Assembly (NCBI GenBank): GCA_002433485.1
Contig: DJIF01000008.1
Location: 1-34,752, forward strand
Direction of reading: 5' to 3'
Source: Deltaproteobacteria bacterium UBA6601
GTDB lineage: Bacteria > Myxococcota_A > UBA796 > UBA9615
Length of the DNA stretch: 34,752 nucleotides
Shown here: in pieces, positions 1 to 8,407 of the stretch
How the letters are laid out: each line of letters starts with the position of its first letter
How positions within the stretch are numbered: position 1 is the first letter of the stretch
The notes under the pieces: generated by a model
The model's database searches: none
The model's input: only the letters and a program-made list of their open reading frames with translations
Told to the model about the DNA's origin: nothing
Position numbers and translations under genes: made by a program

Positions 1-1
1 G

Positions 2-3000
2 CTCGCTTACGGCTTGCCCGACGACATCAAGCAGAAGACCGACGAGCTCGGTCAGGCTCAGCTAGAGGCGCACCTCAAGACAGCCAGCAGTGAGCTCGAG
101 AAGGCGCAGGCTCAGAGGGCTGCCGACCACCAGGCGCTGGTCAGCGAGGCCGAGACTGAGAACCAGAAGCTCATCGATGAGGCCAACGCCGAGCAAGAAA
201 AGGAGATCGCCAAGGCACGCTCTAACATTGAAGGCGAGCAGGCGGCTACTAAGCGCAAGCAGCAAGATGCTGTAGCCGACATGAAGGGCAAGTCCGACCG
301 CGAGAAGGCCAAGGTCCACGCCGACATCGAGGCCCGCGTCGTCCAGGACGAAGCCGCGGTCGACGCCGAGTTCAAGAAGGCAGAGCAGCAGGCTGAGGCA
401 AAGAAAGACAAAGCAGAGAGCGAGGCCGAAGCCGAGAAGCGTGAAGCCGAGAAAGAGGCTGAGAACGACTCCTGGTGGGATGCAGCCGTCTCGGCGATCA
501 GCTCAGCCTTTGATGCGCTGGCTTCCGCTATCGGCTCCATCCTCGACGGCCTGGTGGCCGCCGTCACCGCGGTCATCGACGCGGCCAAAGACTTCGCCAC
601 CGGCCTGATTGATGCCTGCTGCTCGTTTGTATGCGCCGCCCTTGAAGCCTACGGTGAATTCCTCAAGTTCATGGTCGATGGGCTCCTGGGCGATATCTTC
701 CCGGGGCTTGCTGCCGCGCTGACCGAGTTCATCGACGCGGCGGTGAATCTGGCCAAGCAGGCGGTCAACTACATCGCCGAGAAGCTCAAAGAGGTCGTCA
801 ACGCCCTGCTCGACTGGATGCTCGCTGGCATCACTGCATTGATCGAGGCCTACAAGGCGGGCATTCAGTTTGCGCTGTCGCTGGCTAAGGCGGCGCTCAC
901 CGGCGACTGGGCCGAGATGGGTCGCCTGATCCTCGAGGGCATCCTCAACCTGGCCGGCATCCCGCCCGAAGAATTCTACGCCATGCTCGGCAGAGCGATG
1001 GAGTCCATCGATCTCATCGTCGAGGACCCCATTGGTTTCGCGGGCAACGTCATCGAGGGTGGCGCGCTGGGCTTCAAGCAGTTTGGCGACAACTTCCTTG
1101 ATCACCTCAAGACGGGCTTCTTTGAGTGGCTGGTCGGGCCGCTTGGCGAGATGGGTCTGACCCTGCCCGACAACTGGGATCTGGCTGGGGTGTTCTCGCT
1201 GGTTGCCCAGGTGCTGGGACTCACCCAAGACGGCATCAAGGGCGTCATCGTCGAAGAGCTTGGCGAGACGGCCGGCGCGGTCTTTGACTATGTGTGGAAG
1301 TACACCGAAGCGCTGATTACCGGTGGCCTCGAGGGCCTGTGGGAAGCGGTCAAGCAGGATGTCGACTCCCTGTGGGAAATGGTCGTCGACGGCATCAAGG
1401 AATGGATCATGGAGACCATCGTCAAGCAGGCCGTCTTGCGCCTGGCGACGATGTTCAACCCGGTCGGCGCCATCTTGAACGTGATCATGACGGTGTGGAA
1501 CTTCGTGAACTTCCTGGCCGACAACATCTCGAAGATCTACGGCGTGGTGAAGTCGGTCGTCGACTTCATGGCCGATCTGGCCGCCGGCATCCTCAAGCCC
1601 GCCGCCGACGGCGTCGAAGATGCCCTGGCCTCGCTCATCCCCATCGCCATCGACCTGCTCGCCAAGCTACTGGGCCTGGGCGGCATCACCGCCAAGGTCA
1701 AAGAGATCATCGAGGGCATCCAGGACACCGTCCACGGCGCCATCCGCAAGCTCATCCAGAAGGTGAAGGGCATGTTCCAGGGCGGGGAAGAGGAAGGGCA
1801 GGCAAGTGATGAAACCAATGAGGACCGGGATCCGTCGAAGCTTCCGGTAGCTCATCTTGTCACAAAGTCCGGCGTGCTGGAGCTCGGCTGGGATGCCGAG
1901 ACAGGCGGGAATAGCGCCACCGTGACTGTGAAAGACGGTCCATTTAAGGGCAAGGTCGGCGGCAAGTCGCTCCCGGCCATGAGCGAGGAGGCCGAGAAGC
2001 TAGAAGGCCCCAATAAGAGTGTGGCTAAGCAGTACATAGATATGGCCAAAGGGCAGGTGTTGGCTGTGGATAGTGTTGCCGGCGACTGGATACGTGGGGA
2101 CCACGACGACCTCGCCAGGGTGAAGAAGTCGCATGATCTGTTGGTGGCGGCCCTGTTCGAGGCGGCGGACGCCATCGGTGCTGAGACCGGCGGGGACAAG
2201 GACGAGTCGGTCAAGGACCACGAGGAGATCGCGAAGCGCGCGGGCGACGAGATGGTGAAGCCTATGGAGGGTGACGCGAAGAGTTACTCCGAATGGCATG
2301 AAAAGCTCTCGAAACGTGGTGAAGAGGTCGAGAAGAAGTGGCAGAAGAACCTGGAATCGGACGTGAAGATTGATATTACGTTGCCGAACTCCGTCGCCCA
2401 GGACCTTAAGGACGGCTCCTTCGAGGTCGACGTCAAGATCGCCCCAAACACCACTGAAGAGACCCGCAAGCACGACCTGGTACAAGACGAGATCGATCCC
2501 GCCGCCACTATCGGGGAGGAGGCTTACAATAAGTCGGTCGAAAGGTTAAAGGAGATCGGGGCGAAGCTCGATTTGTCTGCGGGGGAAGTGGAGAGTGACG
2601 CGAAGGAGATCTGGAAGGCTGCCATTGGGGTTACGCGCCAGACAAACTCCGCCGTCCGTTTCGACAAGCTAAAGCCAGAGGACGATCCGGATGCACGGGC
2701 CGACCTGACTGATCCGACGATGGAACTGATTATGAAAGATCTAGATCCTATCGTGACCGCGATCGAGAAGTACATTTCGGGTCAGGCAGCTCAATACCAG
2801 GAGGGCACTTGGGGCTTCTGGTCCGGGAAACCCGCGGATCCTGTTGCTCGAAAGAATTGCCAGATGACGCTCGAAAAGAGTGCTCTCGGGACGATGTTCG
2901 ACGGCAACAAGATCGACGGCAGTTGGCACATCGAGCTTTGGGCGACGTTGTCGCAGGCTTACGCCCAGTGGGCCGCAAAGGACTTTGAGAAGAAGGAGTT

Positions 3001-3313
3001 CAAGGGGTTCGTCGGTCGAGGAAGCTCCGAGGATCAGTCGATCTTCAACAAGATCGAACAGCCTGAGTTCCAGATGCTCACCCAGAGCGAAAAGGCGAAG
3101 CCGAAGATCACCTTCTATGCGGTGGCGGGCAAAAAGGTGAGGCCTGACGACCCGACCAACGATTGGCTCGAGCCGGATTACAGCAAGAACTCCGGTGGCT
3201 GTCAGGGCGTATTCAAGTCGGGCGATCGAGGGGCTATGGTCGCGGAGGCGGAGGCGTACCTCAAGAAGGTTCAAAACGGAGAGGACGTTTCGGCCGAAAC
3301 TGGTTCTGAATGA
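2..3313 (+). CDS. DUF4157/eCIS-associated giant protein, C-terminal part (5' end outside window)
   Basis: The frame is open to the left edge, so this is the 3' part of a larger gene; a TTG at 14 is inside the frame and not a convincing start. About 1,100 residues are visible. Residues 1-151 (counted from the TTG) are a highly charged Ala/Glu/Lys coiled coil. A long amphipathic, Ala/Leu/Ile-rich module begins at SWWDAA (about 154) and runs to about 590, with GVFSLVAQVLGLT, NPVGAILNVI and LLAKLLGLGGI segments. I associate these segments with the long proteins carrying an N-terminal DUF4157 (eCIS core) domain in contractile injection loci. A hydrophilic 500-residue tail follows, containing LGTMFDG and LSQAYAQWAA near 958-985. 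By family knowledge such proteins are putative cargo or injected factors; the activity of the tail is unknown. The stop overlaps the next start (ATGA). The DUF4157 domain itself is not in the window, so the family call rests on the helical module. Confidence 0.8.
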   Translation, partial: LAYGLPDDIKQKTDELGQAQLEAHLKTASSELEKAQAQRAADHQALVSEAETENQKLIDEANAEQEKEIAKARSNIEGEQAATKRKQQDAVADMKGKSDREKAKVHADIEARVVQDEAAVDAEFKKAEQQAEAKKDKAESEAEAEKREAEKEAENDSWWDAAVSAISSAFDALASAIGSILDGLVAAVTAVIDAAKDFATGLIDACCSFVCAALEAYGEFLKFMVDGLLGDIFPGLAAALTEFIDAAVNLAKQAVNYIAEKLKEVVNALLDWMLAGITALIEAYKAGIQFALSLAKAALTGDWAEMGRLILEGILNLAGIPPEEFYAMLGRAMESIDLIVEDPIGFAGNVIEGGALGFKQFGDNFLDHLKTGFFEWLVGPLGEMGLTLPDNWDLAGVFSLVAQVLGLTQDGIKGVIVEELGETAGAVFDYVWKYTEALITGGLEGLWEAVKQDVDSLWEMVVDGIKEWIMETIVKQAVLRLATMFNPVGAILNVIMTVWNFVNFLADNISKIYGVVKSVVDFMADLAAGILKPAADGVEDALASLIPIAIDLLAKLLGLGGITAKVKEIIEGIQDTVHGAIRKLIQKVKGMFQGGEEEGQASDETNEDRDPSKLPVAHLVTKSGVLELGWDAETGGNSATVTVKDGPFKGKVGGKSLPAMSEEAEKLEGPNKSVAKQYIDMAKGQVLAVDSVAGDWIRGDHDDLARVKKSHDLLVAALFEAADAIGAETGGDKDESVKDHEEIAKRAGDEMVKPMEGDAKSYSEWHEKLSKRGEEVEKKWQKNLESDVKIDITLPNSVAQDLKDGSFEVDVKIAPNTTEETRKHDLVQDEIDPAATIGEEAYNKSVERLKEIGAKLDLSAGEVESDAKEIWKAAIGVTRQTNSAVRFDKLKPEDDPDARADLTDPTMELIMKDLDPIVTAIEKYISGQAAQYQEGTWGFWSGKPADPVARKNCQMTLEKSALGTMFDGNKIDGSWHIELWATLSQAYAQWAAKDFEKKEFKGFVGRGSSEDQSIFNKIEQPEFQMLTQSEKAKPKITFYAVAGKKVRPDDPTNDWLEPDYSKNSGGCQGVFKSGDRGAMVAEAEAYLKKVQNGEDVSAETGSE

Positions 3314-4248
3314 CCAGCAGGGAATACCGAATCTTTTTCGAGGAGATCGAGGCCGGCGGAGCGCACGGCACGGTCACTTACGCGCTGAGTTCACTGGAAG
3401 CCTTAAAGGGGGAGGAGCGTCGAGAGGCGGAAAACCGACTTATCGCCCTCGCTCAAACAGGCGACTTGCGCGCCGTGGAGACCCTGGGTCTTGCAGGCGT
3501 GCACCGGTCTCTATTAGTCCTCGAGCGCTTAAGCAAAGCCACCAATGACCTGGGCTCGGCGGCGGCTCGGGCGATCTTGCAGTTGATGGGACCCGATGAA
3601 GCCGCGCTGGCTCGGGTGGCTGAAGGGGTGAAGACGATAAGCCGGGTGGAGTCGGCATTCGCGGCCTACGAACTCCGCTTTCAAGACGGTCCCAAGGCAA
3701 TTGTGGGTTTGCTCGACGCGTTGATGCATCCGTTCTCGGCTACTCGAGCAAACGCCCTGTTGGGGCTGCAGGAGCAACCAATCATCGCGCCCCTCATCGA
3801 GCCGAGGCAATCCCCTCTATGGGTGCTCATGCAGGACGTTTCTACCGATTTGAAGTCGGTATGGAAGCCCGCGGCGGAGCGTCTAAGGGCCACTATTCGT
3901 GCGCTGATGGACGGAGTCGCCCCCGCAGAGTTAGGGCTTGTCTATGAGTCTACTTCCCTCCCTGGCGACGTGGCTCGCGTCTGGACCCCAAACGATCACG
4001 GCTTCGACTTCGACGCGCTCTTGCGGTTGCGTGGACACGATTTGGCCTGGGCCAAGTCCTATCTGTTTCACCGATTGGCTCTTCGAGACGACCGCGCACC
4101 CGAGGCGATGGTGGTGCTCGGCATGACCGAAGCCCTGCCGGCTCTCCGCGCTACGCTCGATTTGGCCGAGCAGCGTGGCGAAGGAGCCGTGCATCGATCC
4201 GCCCTGGCCGCCCTTGAGGCACAGGCGGCAGCCGTAAAGGACGAGTGA
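3310..4248 (+). CDS. Helical-repeat (HEAT-like) protein, candidate immunity or partner protein
   Basis: This is a 312-residue protein with no signal peptide or membrane segment, so it is probably cytoplasmic. The ATG overlaps the stop of the giant upstream protein in an ATGA junction, which implies translational coupling. The sequence is rich in short Ala/Leu helices such as EAENRLIALAQTGDLRAVE, AARAILQLMG, ATRANALLGLQE and ALPALRATLDLAE, which have the look of degenerate HEAT/armadillo repeats. The position directly behind an eCIS-type polymorphic protein, and the helical-repeat build, resemble immunity proteins of polymorphic toxin systems. That role is inference; no catalytic motif is visible. 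A structural adaptor or chaperone for loading the upstream protein is an equally possible role. Confidence 0.8.
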   Translation: MTSREYRIFFEEIEAGGAHGTVTYALSSLEALKGEERREAENRLIALAQTGDLRAVETLGLAGVHRSLLVLERLSKATNDLGSAAARAILQLMGPDEAALARVAEGVKTISRVESAFAAYELRFQDGPKAIVGLLDALMHPFSATRANALLGLQEQPIIAPLIEPRQSPLWVLMQDVSTDLKSVWKPAAERLRATIRALMDGVAPAELGLVYESTSLPGDVARVWTPNDHGFDFDALLRLRGHDLAWAKSYLFHRLALRDDRAPEAMVVLGMTEALPALRATLDLAEQRGEGAVHRSALAALEAQAAAVKDE

Positions 4249-4436
4249 TGGCATTTCAGGTGATGAGCAAGTGCGGTGACACTTTTCCGGACACGTCTGA
4301 GACGGATCCGGTGCGTCCCGAGGGCCCGAAGCATCCCAGCCAAAAGGCGGCCGAGGCCTGGATGAAGCGAGAGGGTCTCGAGACCACCGCTAATCGGGAG
4401 TATTACAAGGAGTATTGGGTTGAAGAGGTCCAGTAA
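4248..4436 (+). CDS. Small charged protein of unknown function
   Basis: This is a 62-residue protein beginning at ATG 4248, whose first base is the last base of the upstream stop (TGATG). An in-frame GTG at 4245 would add one residue. It is hydrophilic, has one Cys near the start (SKCGDTF) and a basic/aromatic C-terminal helix (NREYYKEYW). I do not recognise the family. The overlapping start makes it the third member of a 2-4436 transcription unit, so it may be an accessory to the effector/immunity-like pair. Coding status rests on the tight coupling and intact frame and remains moderate because of its size. Confidence 0.6.
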   Translation: MAFQVMSKCGDTFPDTSETDPVRPEGPKHPSQKAAEAWMKREGLETTANREYYKEYWVEEVQ

Positions 4437-4580
4437 TTGGAAACGTATTCTTAAAACTAACTGGGGAAAAGGCCTGGCTGCATGAGCCTCGCATGACTTG
4501 AGATAGCAGAGCCCCAAAACAGCTCGCTGAGGAATGGCGCGGCAGAGCCAGGTGTAGTGTGTCGTGAAGGGCGGGGACAC

Positions 4581-5696
4581 ATGATCGCATCTCAAAGCAC
4601 TCTTTGCGGCCTTAGCGCACTGGCCGGTGGTCTCTTGCTGTTGGCCCTTTGCGGCTGTGTCGTGCAAGCAGAGCCGGGGGATTCACAGATCCTGCAGGTC
4701 GGCTCGGTATTGTTTCAGGATGCGACTGTTGTCGGCTCGGGGCCCTATGCAGGTCAAAGCGTCGATGTGCTCATTGAGTCGGGCGCCATCACGGCTATCG
4801 GTGATCTGAACGCTAAAGCAGACACGGTTGTTGATCTGAGCGGTCGCTGGCTGGCCCCTGCCTTTATCGACAGCCACGTGCACCTGAGCTTTTTGCCGCG
4901 CCGCGAGCAGATGCTCGATGGCGGCATCGCAGCAGCGGTGGATCTGGCCGCACCCATTCACAGCCTTGATGACGATGTGGCGCCCATGATCTTGCTGCAG
5001 TCAGGGCCCATGGTCACAGCCGTGCAGGGATACCCCACACAGAGCTGGGGCTCGCTGGGATACGGCATTGAGTGTGAGAACGAGAGCGAAGTGCAAAAAG
5101 CAGTAGCGAGCCTGAGCGCTGGTGGAGCCTCGGTGATCAAGATGCCAGTCACCGAAGCCCGCAGCCTCAGTGAACCGGCACTACGAGCAGGCGTAGAGGC
5201 TGCGCACAGCAGGGGCCTGAAGGTAGCCAGCCATGCCATGACACAAGACCAGGTGCTGCTTGCCGCTGACGTAGGCATCGATGTGCTGGCACATACACCT
5301 ACCGCCCAGCTCAGCGATGCAGGCGCTCAAGCCTGGTCTAAAGGCGCTGTGATCAGCACCTTGCGAGCCTTTGGTGGCTCTGACATAGCCGTCGATAACC
5401 TGCGCCGGCTGCGGGCTGCGGGCGCCACGGTGCTCTACGGCACAGACTTCGGCAACCTGCAGACCACCGGCATCGTCGCAGCCGAGCTCGAGCTGTTGGC
5501 TCGCGCCGGCCTGAGCGGTGCTGAGATCCTCGCTTCTGGTACCAGCGTTCCTGCGCAGTGGTGGGGAATCGAAGGCCTGGGCTCAGTCGATGTAGGTAAG
5601 CGCGCCAGCTTTCTAGTACTGGGCTCCAATCCCATCGAGACTCCTGCCGCGCTGGCGAGCCCCGAGGCGGTGTGGGTAAACGGCGTCAAGCGCTGA
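4581..5696 (+). CDS. Lipoprotein amidohydrolase (imidazolonepropionase-like)
   Basis: This 371-residue metal-dependent hydrolase of the amidohydrolase superfamily is probably lipid-anchored outside the inner membrane. ATG 4581 is chosen over GTG 4557 because GGGCGGGGA lies just upstream and the protein then starts with a clean signal peptide ending in the lipobox LCGC (Cys26). Superfamily landmarks are in order: the HxH metal site in DSHVH (His99, His101), VIKMPV with a candidate bridging Lys187, SHAM (His218), AHTP (His238), GTDFG (Asp289) and the closing composite-domain strand KRASFLVLGSNP. Known relatives open cyclic amides or cleave dipeptides; the substrate cannot be read from sequence. 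The 144 bases upstream (4437-4580) hold the ribosome site and no clear -35/-10 pair. Confidence 0.9.
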   Translation: MIASQSTLCGLSALAGGLLLLALCGCVVQAEPGDSQILQVGSVLFQDATVVGSGPYAGQSVDVLIESGAITAIGDLNAKADTVVDLSGRWLAPAFIDSHVHLSFLPRREQMLDGGIAAAVDLAAPIHSLDDDVAPMILLQSGPMVTAVQGYPTQSWGSLGYGIECENESEVQKAVASLSAGGASVIKMPVTEARSLSEPALRAGVEAAHSRGLKVASHAMTQDQVLLAADVGIDVLAHTPTAQLSDAGAQAWSKGAVISTLRAFGGSDIAVDNLRRLRAAGATVLYGTDFGNLQTTGIVAAELELLARAGLSGAEILASGTSVPAQWWGIEGLGSVDVGKRASFLVLGSNPIETPAALASPEAVWVNGVKR

Positions 5697-5794
5697 GCTG
5701 CATCCACAAGCAACACGACACCGAAGCAAGGACATGCTTAAGTGATCGCCATCCGCAACAGCATCCGCAAACCTCCTCCTCCGAGCCCGCTACC

Positions 5795-6226
5795 ATGAGG
5801 CCCAGCCAGCCAGCGACGAACCCACTGCTCCCGTCAAAGCGCATGACAGCGCTGAGCTTGCTCATGGGGCTGCTCCTGTTGGGCGGCTGCATCGGCCCTA
5901 TCGGTGAGAGCAGCAGTGTCGATGGCGGCTACGCTCCGGTGATCGACAGCTCGTTTCCCAGCGGCAGCGGCAGCGAGCAGATCGCCATGGCCGGCTCAGC
6001 GCGGTTCTCTGCCGCAGGTGAAGACCCCGACTCGCTGGACCTGGAGTGGCAGTGGCGACTGGACGGCGAACTGATGGCTCTTGGCGACGCTGACGATGGA
6101 CGCTTCGACACCGAGCTGGAGGTGTTTTGGACCGACGAGCAGTCGGGTAGCCTCAGCGAACTGCGCTTCACCGTGAGCGACGGTAACTTCGAGACCGAGC
6201 TGCTCTGGGCACTGAGCTTTGAGTAG
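5795..6226 (+). CDS. Small PKD/Ig-like lipoprotein
   Basis: This 143-residue predicted lipoprotein starts at ATG 5795. An inner ATG at 5843 gives 127 residues and places the signal peptide right at the N-terminus; the frame is also open further upstream into the preceding gene. The hydrophobic run MTALSLLMGLLLLGGC ends in lipobox LGGC. The mature part contains SARFSAAGEDPDSLDLEWQW and a DGNFETEL segment, which resembles a single PKD/Ig-like beta-sandwich. It lies about 100 bases after the amidohydrolase on the same strand, possibly as its downstream partner. It converges on the transglutaminase gene with only three bases between the stops. No enzymatic motif is visible, so a binding or structural surface role is the plain reading. 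Confidence 0.75.
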   Translation: MRPSQPATNPLLPSKRMTALSLLMGLLLLGGCIGPIGESSSVDGGYAPVIDSSFPSGSGSEQIAMAGSARFSAAGEDPDSLDLEWQWRLDGELMALGDADDGRFDTELEVFWTDEQSGSLSELRFTVSDGNFETELLWALSFE

Positions 6227-6229
6227 CGC

Positions 6230-8407
6230 TTAGGCGCCCTCTGCTTCGAGCACAGGCGCCCTGCGCCAGCGCCGAGTGCGCGACCGCAATCGGCGCAGTT
6301 CGCGAACCAGCGCCGGATCCAGCCGCGCCGTACCAAAGCGTACCGCGTAATAACGCTCAACCAATTGGACTGCCCCTTCAAAGCGCCCGGGCTCAAGTCC
6401 CTCTGCCCAGCGCGCCCAGCCCAGCGCAGTTAGCGGCTCGCATGAGTCCTGTTCGCGGAAGCGATGCCGCAGATCCCGCTCCATCAAGACCACCAATCGG
6501 CGCAGCAAAGCGTGCGGCGGACGGCGCCATAACCAGCCGAGTCTCCAGGCAAACAGCAGCAAGACCAGAGCCACCAATAACAGCCCTAGAGCAGGCCGCT
6601 CAGCTGCCGCCTCGGCCCCCTGGGAAGGAGGCGCCCGCAACGAAAACAGTCGGCCTGGTAGCGCACCAAAACTGGCCCCACCACCCTCGCCGCCGCCCCA
6701 GGCCTGTAGCCGGGCAAACACCGCCCGCAACCCATCAACCTGGGCACCCAGACCGTAGTCGAGCAGCAGTTCCTCCCAGAGCAGCTCGGCGTAGTCGCCA
6801 ATGGCTGCAATCCGCGCTCTTATGGTCAAGCGGGCCCGGCCTCCAAAGCCAGTTCCTGCGGCTGGAGTGGGGTCAAAGATCACCCACCCCGCACTGGGAA
6901 ACCACACCTCGACCCAGGAGTGGGCATCTCGCTGACGCAACAACCAATACTCTCCCACCGGGTTCCATTCCCCCCCATAAAAGCCATTCACCACGCGGGA
7001 TGGAATCCCAAGGCTACGCAACAGCACGGTCATCGCCGTCGCAAAGTACTCGCAGTGCCCCTCCTGTACCTCATCCAGGAAGGCCAGCAGCGGATCGTCG
7101 TAAGTAGAGGCCTCCTGGTCGAGGCTGTAGTCAAAGTCACCACGCAGCGTGCGCTGCACCACCAGTGCCCGGTCCACCGCGCTGGTTGCGCCCTCGGTCC
7201 ACTCACGGGCGATCTCATTGAAGCGCGGAGAAAACGGGCGCGGCAGCTGGGTATAGCGCTCAAGCAGCGCCGCCGGTGCGCTGCTCGGATCTTGATCTCG
7301 CAGCGTCTCCAGCTCGGGTTGACTAGGATCGCTATAGACCACGTAGCTGGAGCGTCCTACCCCACCCGAACCTCGCCCCGGGATGTAGAAGCCATCCGTC
7401 GACGCCGCCTCCAGCCGAGTCAGGCCATACAGACCGGTGGCCAGTGGCACGTGAAACAGGACGTCGCTGTCCATAGGCTCAAGGCTCACTTCGGCGCGCA
7501 ACGCCCAGGGCTGCTCCTGCGGTGGTCCAAGATAGGTCTGGGCAGCGAGGCTGCTAAGCGGGACCCGCTCTGGCTCCGAAAGCTCCCAGCTGCGGCCGTC
7601 AAACCGATCCAGGGCCAGCCCATGCCAATACAGGCCCTCATCTTCCAGGGCCTGCCCATCCCGATCGGTCACCCGCGCCCGAAACACCGGTTTGGCGCTG
7701 AGCTTGAGCGAACCCACCGCTCCCAGCCGAACCCGCTCCGCAAACCCCGAGATGTGCAGGGGCGAGACCATGCCAGCCTGAAGCATGCCGGCCTGCATGC
7801 GCGGCAAGACCAGAAACAAGGCCGCGGTGCCCAGCAGCAAGACCAGTCCCACCGCAGCGCCAAAGAACAGGCCTCGGGGCCCGAGCAGGGCGTCCAGCTG
7901 CTCGGGAGAGAGTCCTGTGCTGCTGGCAGACGCCTCAGAGCTGGGACTGAGCTGGGCCAGAGCGAGCAGCCATGCCACCGCAACCAGGAAGCTGGACAGC
8001 ACCAGCAGGTAGAGCAGATCAATGGTGAGAACCGCCGCGATGAGGATCTGGCCAAAGCCGATGAACACAAGATACAGATCGTCCCTGGGGCCGCGGTGTG
8101 CCAGCAGGCGGTGAACCTGCACAAAGACCAGCAGCTCACAGAACACCGCAATCATGTGGCGCTGAGCCCAGAATGCGCTGAACAGCAGCCACACCAAGAA
8201 GGACAGCTGCAAGATCAACCAGCCACGTTGCCCGAGGCGCGGCCGTCCAACCCAGCACGACAGGCCCACCGCCAGCACCGCAGCCAAGGCCCGCAGCCCA
8301 CCCAGCTCACCGCCCATGCGCAGGGCCGAGAACCCAAGCAGGACCACCAGCAAGCGCACGCCATGTGCGAGCACCAGATGACGGCGACCTGCCAGCGCTG
8401 AACTCAT
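6230..8407 (-). CDS. TgpA-like membrane transglutaminase (DUF3488/transglutaminase core)
   Basis: The protein has 725 residues. An N-terminal block of about six membrane helices (roughly residues 10-200) is followed by an extracytoplasmic domain. That domain carries a transglutaminase-like catalytic triad: Cys452 in EGHCEYFA, His496 in RDAHSWVEVW and Asp512 in IFDPTP. A further membrane helix (about 605-622) and a basic cytoplasmic tail (WLWRRPPHALLRR and later) complete it. This is the standard architecture of TgpA/DUF3488 proteins. The ATG overlaps the stop of the DUF58 gene (ATGA), making it the last gene of the MoxR-DUF58-TgpA operon. Family knowledge suggests a periplasmic cross-linking or peptidase role. 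The substrate is unknown. Confidence 0.95.
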   Translation of the reverse strand: MSSALAGRRHLVLAHGVRLLVVLLGFSALRMGGELGGLRALAAVLAVGLSCWVGRPRLGQRGWLILQLSFLVWLLFSAFWAQRHMIAVFCELLVFVQVHRLLAHRGPRDDLYLVFIGFGQILIAAVLTIDLLYLLVLSSFLVAVAWLLALAQLSPSSEASASSTGLSPEQLDALLGPRGLFFGAAVGLVLLLGTAALFLVLPRMQAGMLQAGMVSPLHISGFAERVRLGAVGSLKLSAKPVFRARVTDRDGQALEDEGLYWHGLALDRFDGRSWELSEPERVPLSSLAAQTYLGPPQEQPWALRAEVSLEPMDSDVLFHVPLATGLYGLTRLEAASTDGFYIPGRGSGGVGRSSYVVYSDPSQPELETLRDQDPSSAPAALLERYTQLPRPFSPRFNEIAREWTEGATSAVDRALVVQRTLRGDFDYSLDQEASTYDDPLLAFLDEVQEGHCEYFATAMTVLLRSLGIPSRVVNGFYGGEWNPVGEYWLLRQRDAHSWVEVWFPSAGWVIFDPTPAAGTGFGGRARLTIRARIAAIGDYAELLWEELLLDYGLGAQVDGLRAVFARLQAWGGGEGGGASFGALPGRLFSLRAPPSQGAEAAAERPALGLLLVALVLLLFAWRLGWLWRRPPHALLRRLVVLMERDLRHRFREQDSCEPLTALGWARWAEGLEPGRFEGAVQLVERYYAVRFGTARLDPALVRELRRLRSRTRRWRRAPVLEAEGA

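Noticed and set aside
2600..3313. A nuclease or other named toxin domain at the end of the eCIS-type protein
   Set aside because: No convincing catalytic motif could be read, so no activity was assigned.
6920..8401. Long plus-strand open frame (about 490 codons) opposite the transglutaminase gene
   Set aside because: It is antisense to a gene with a complete catalytic triad, is Gln/Arg/His-rich without domains, and arises from the codon bias of the real gene.
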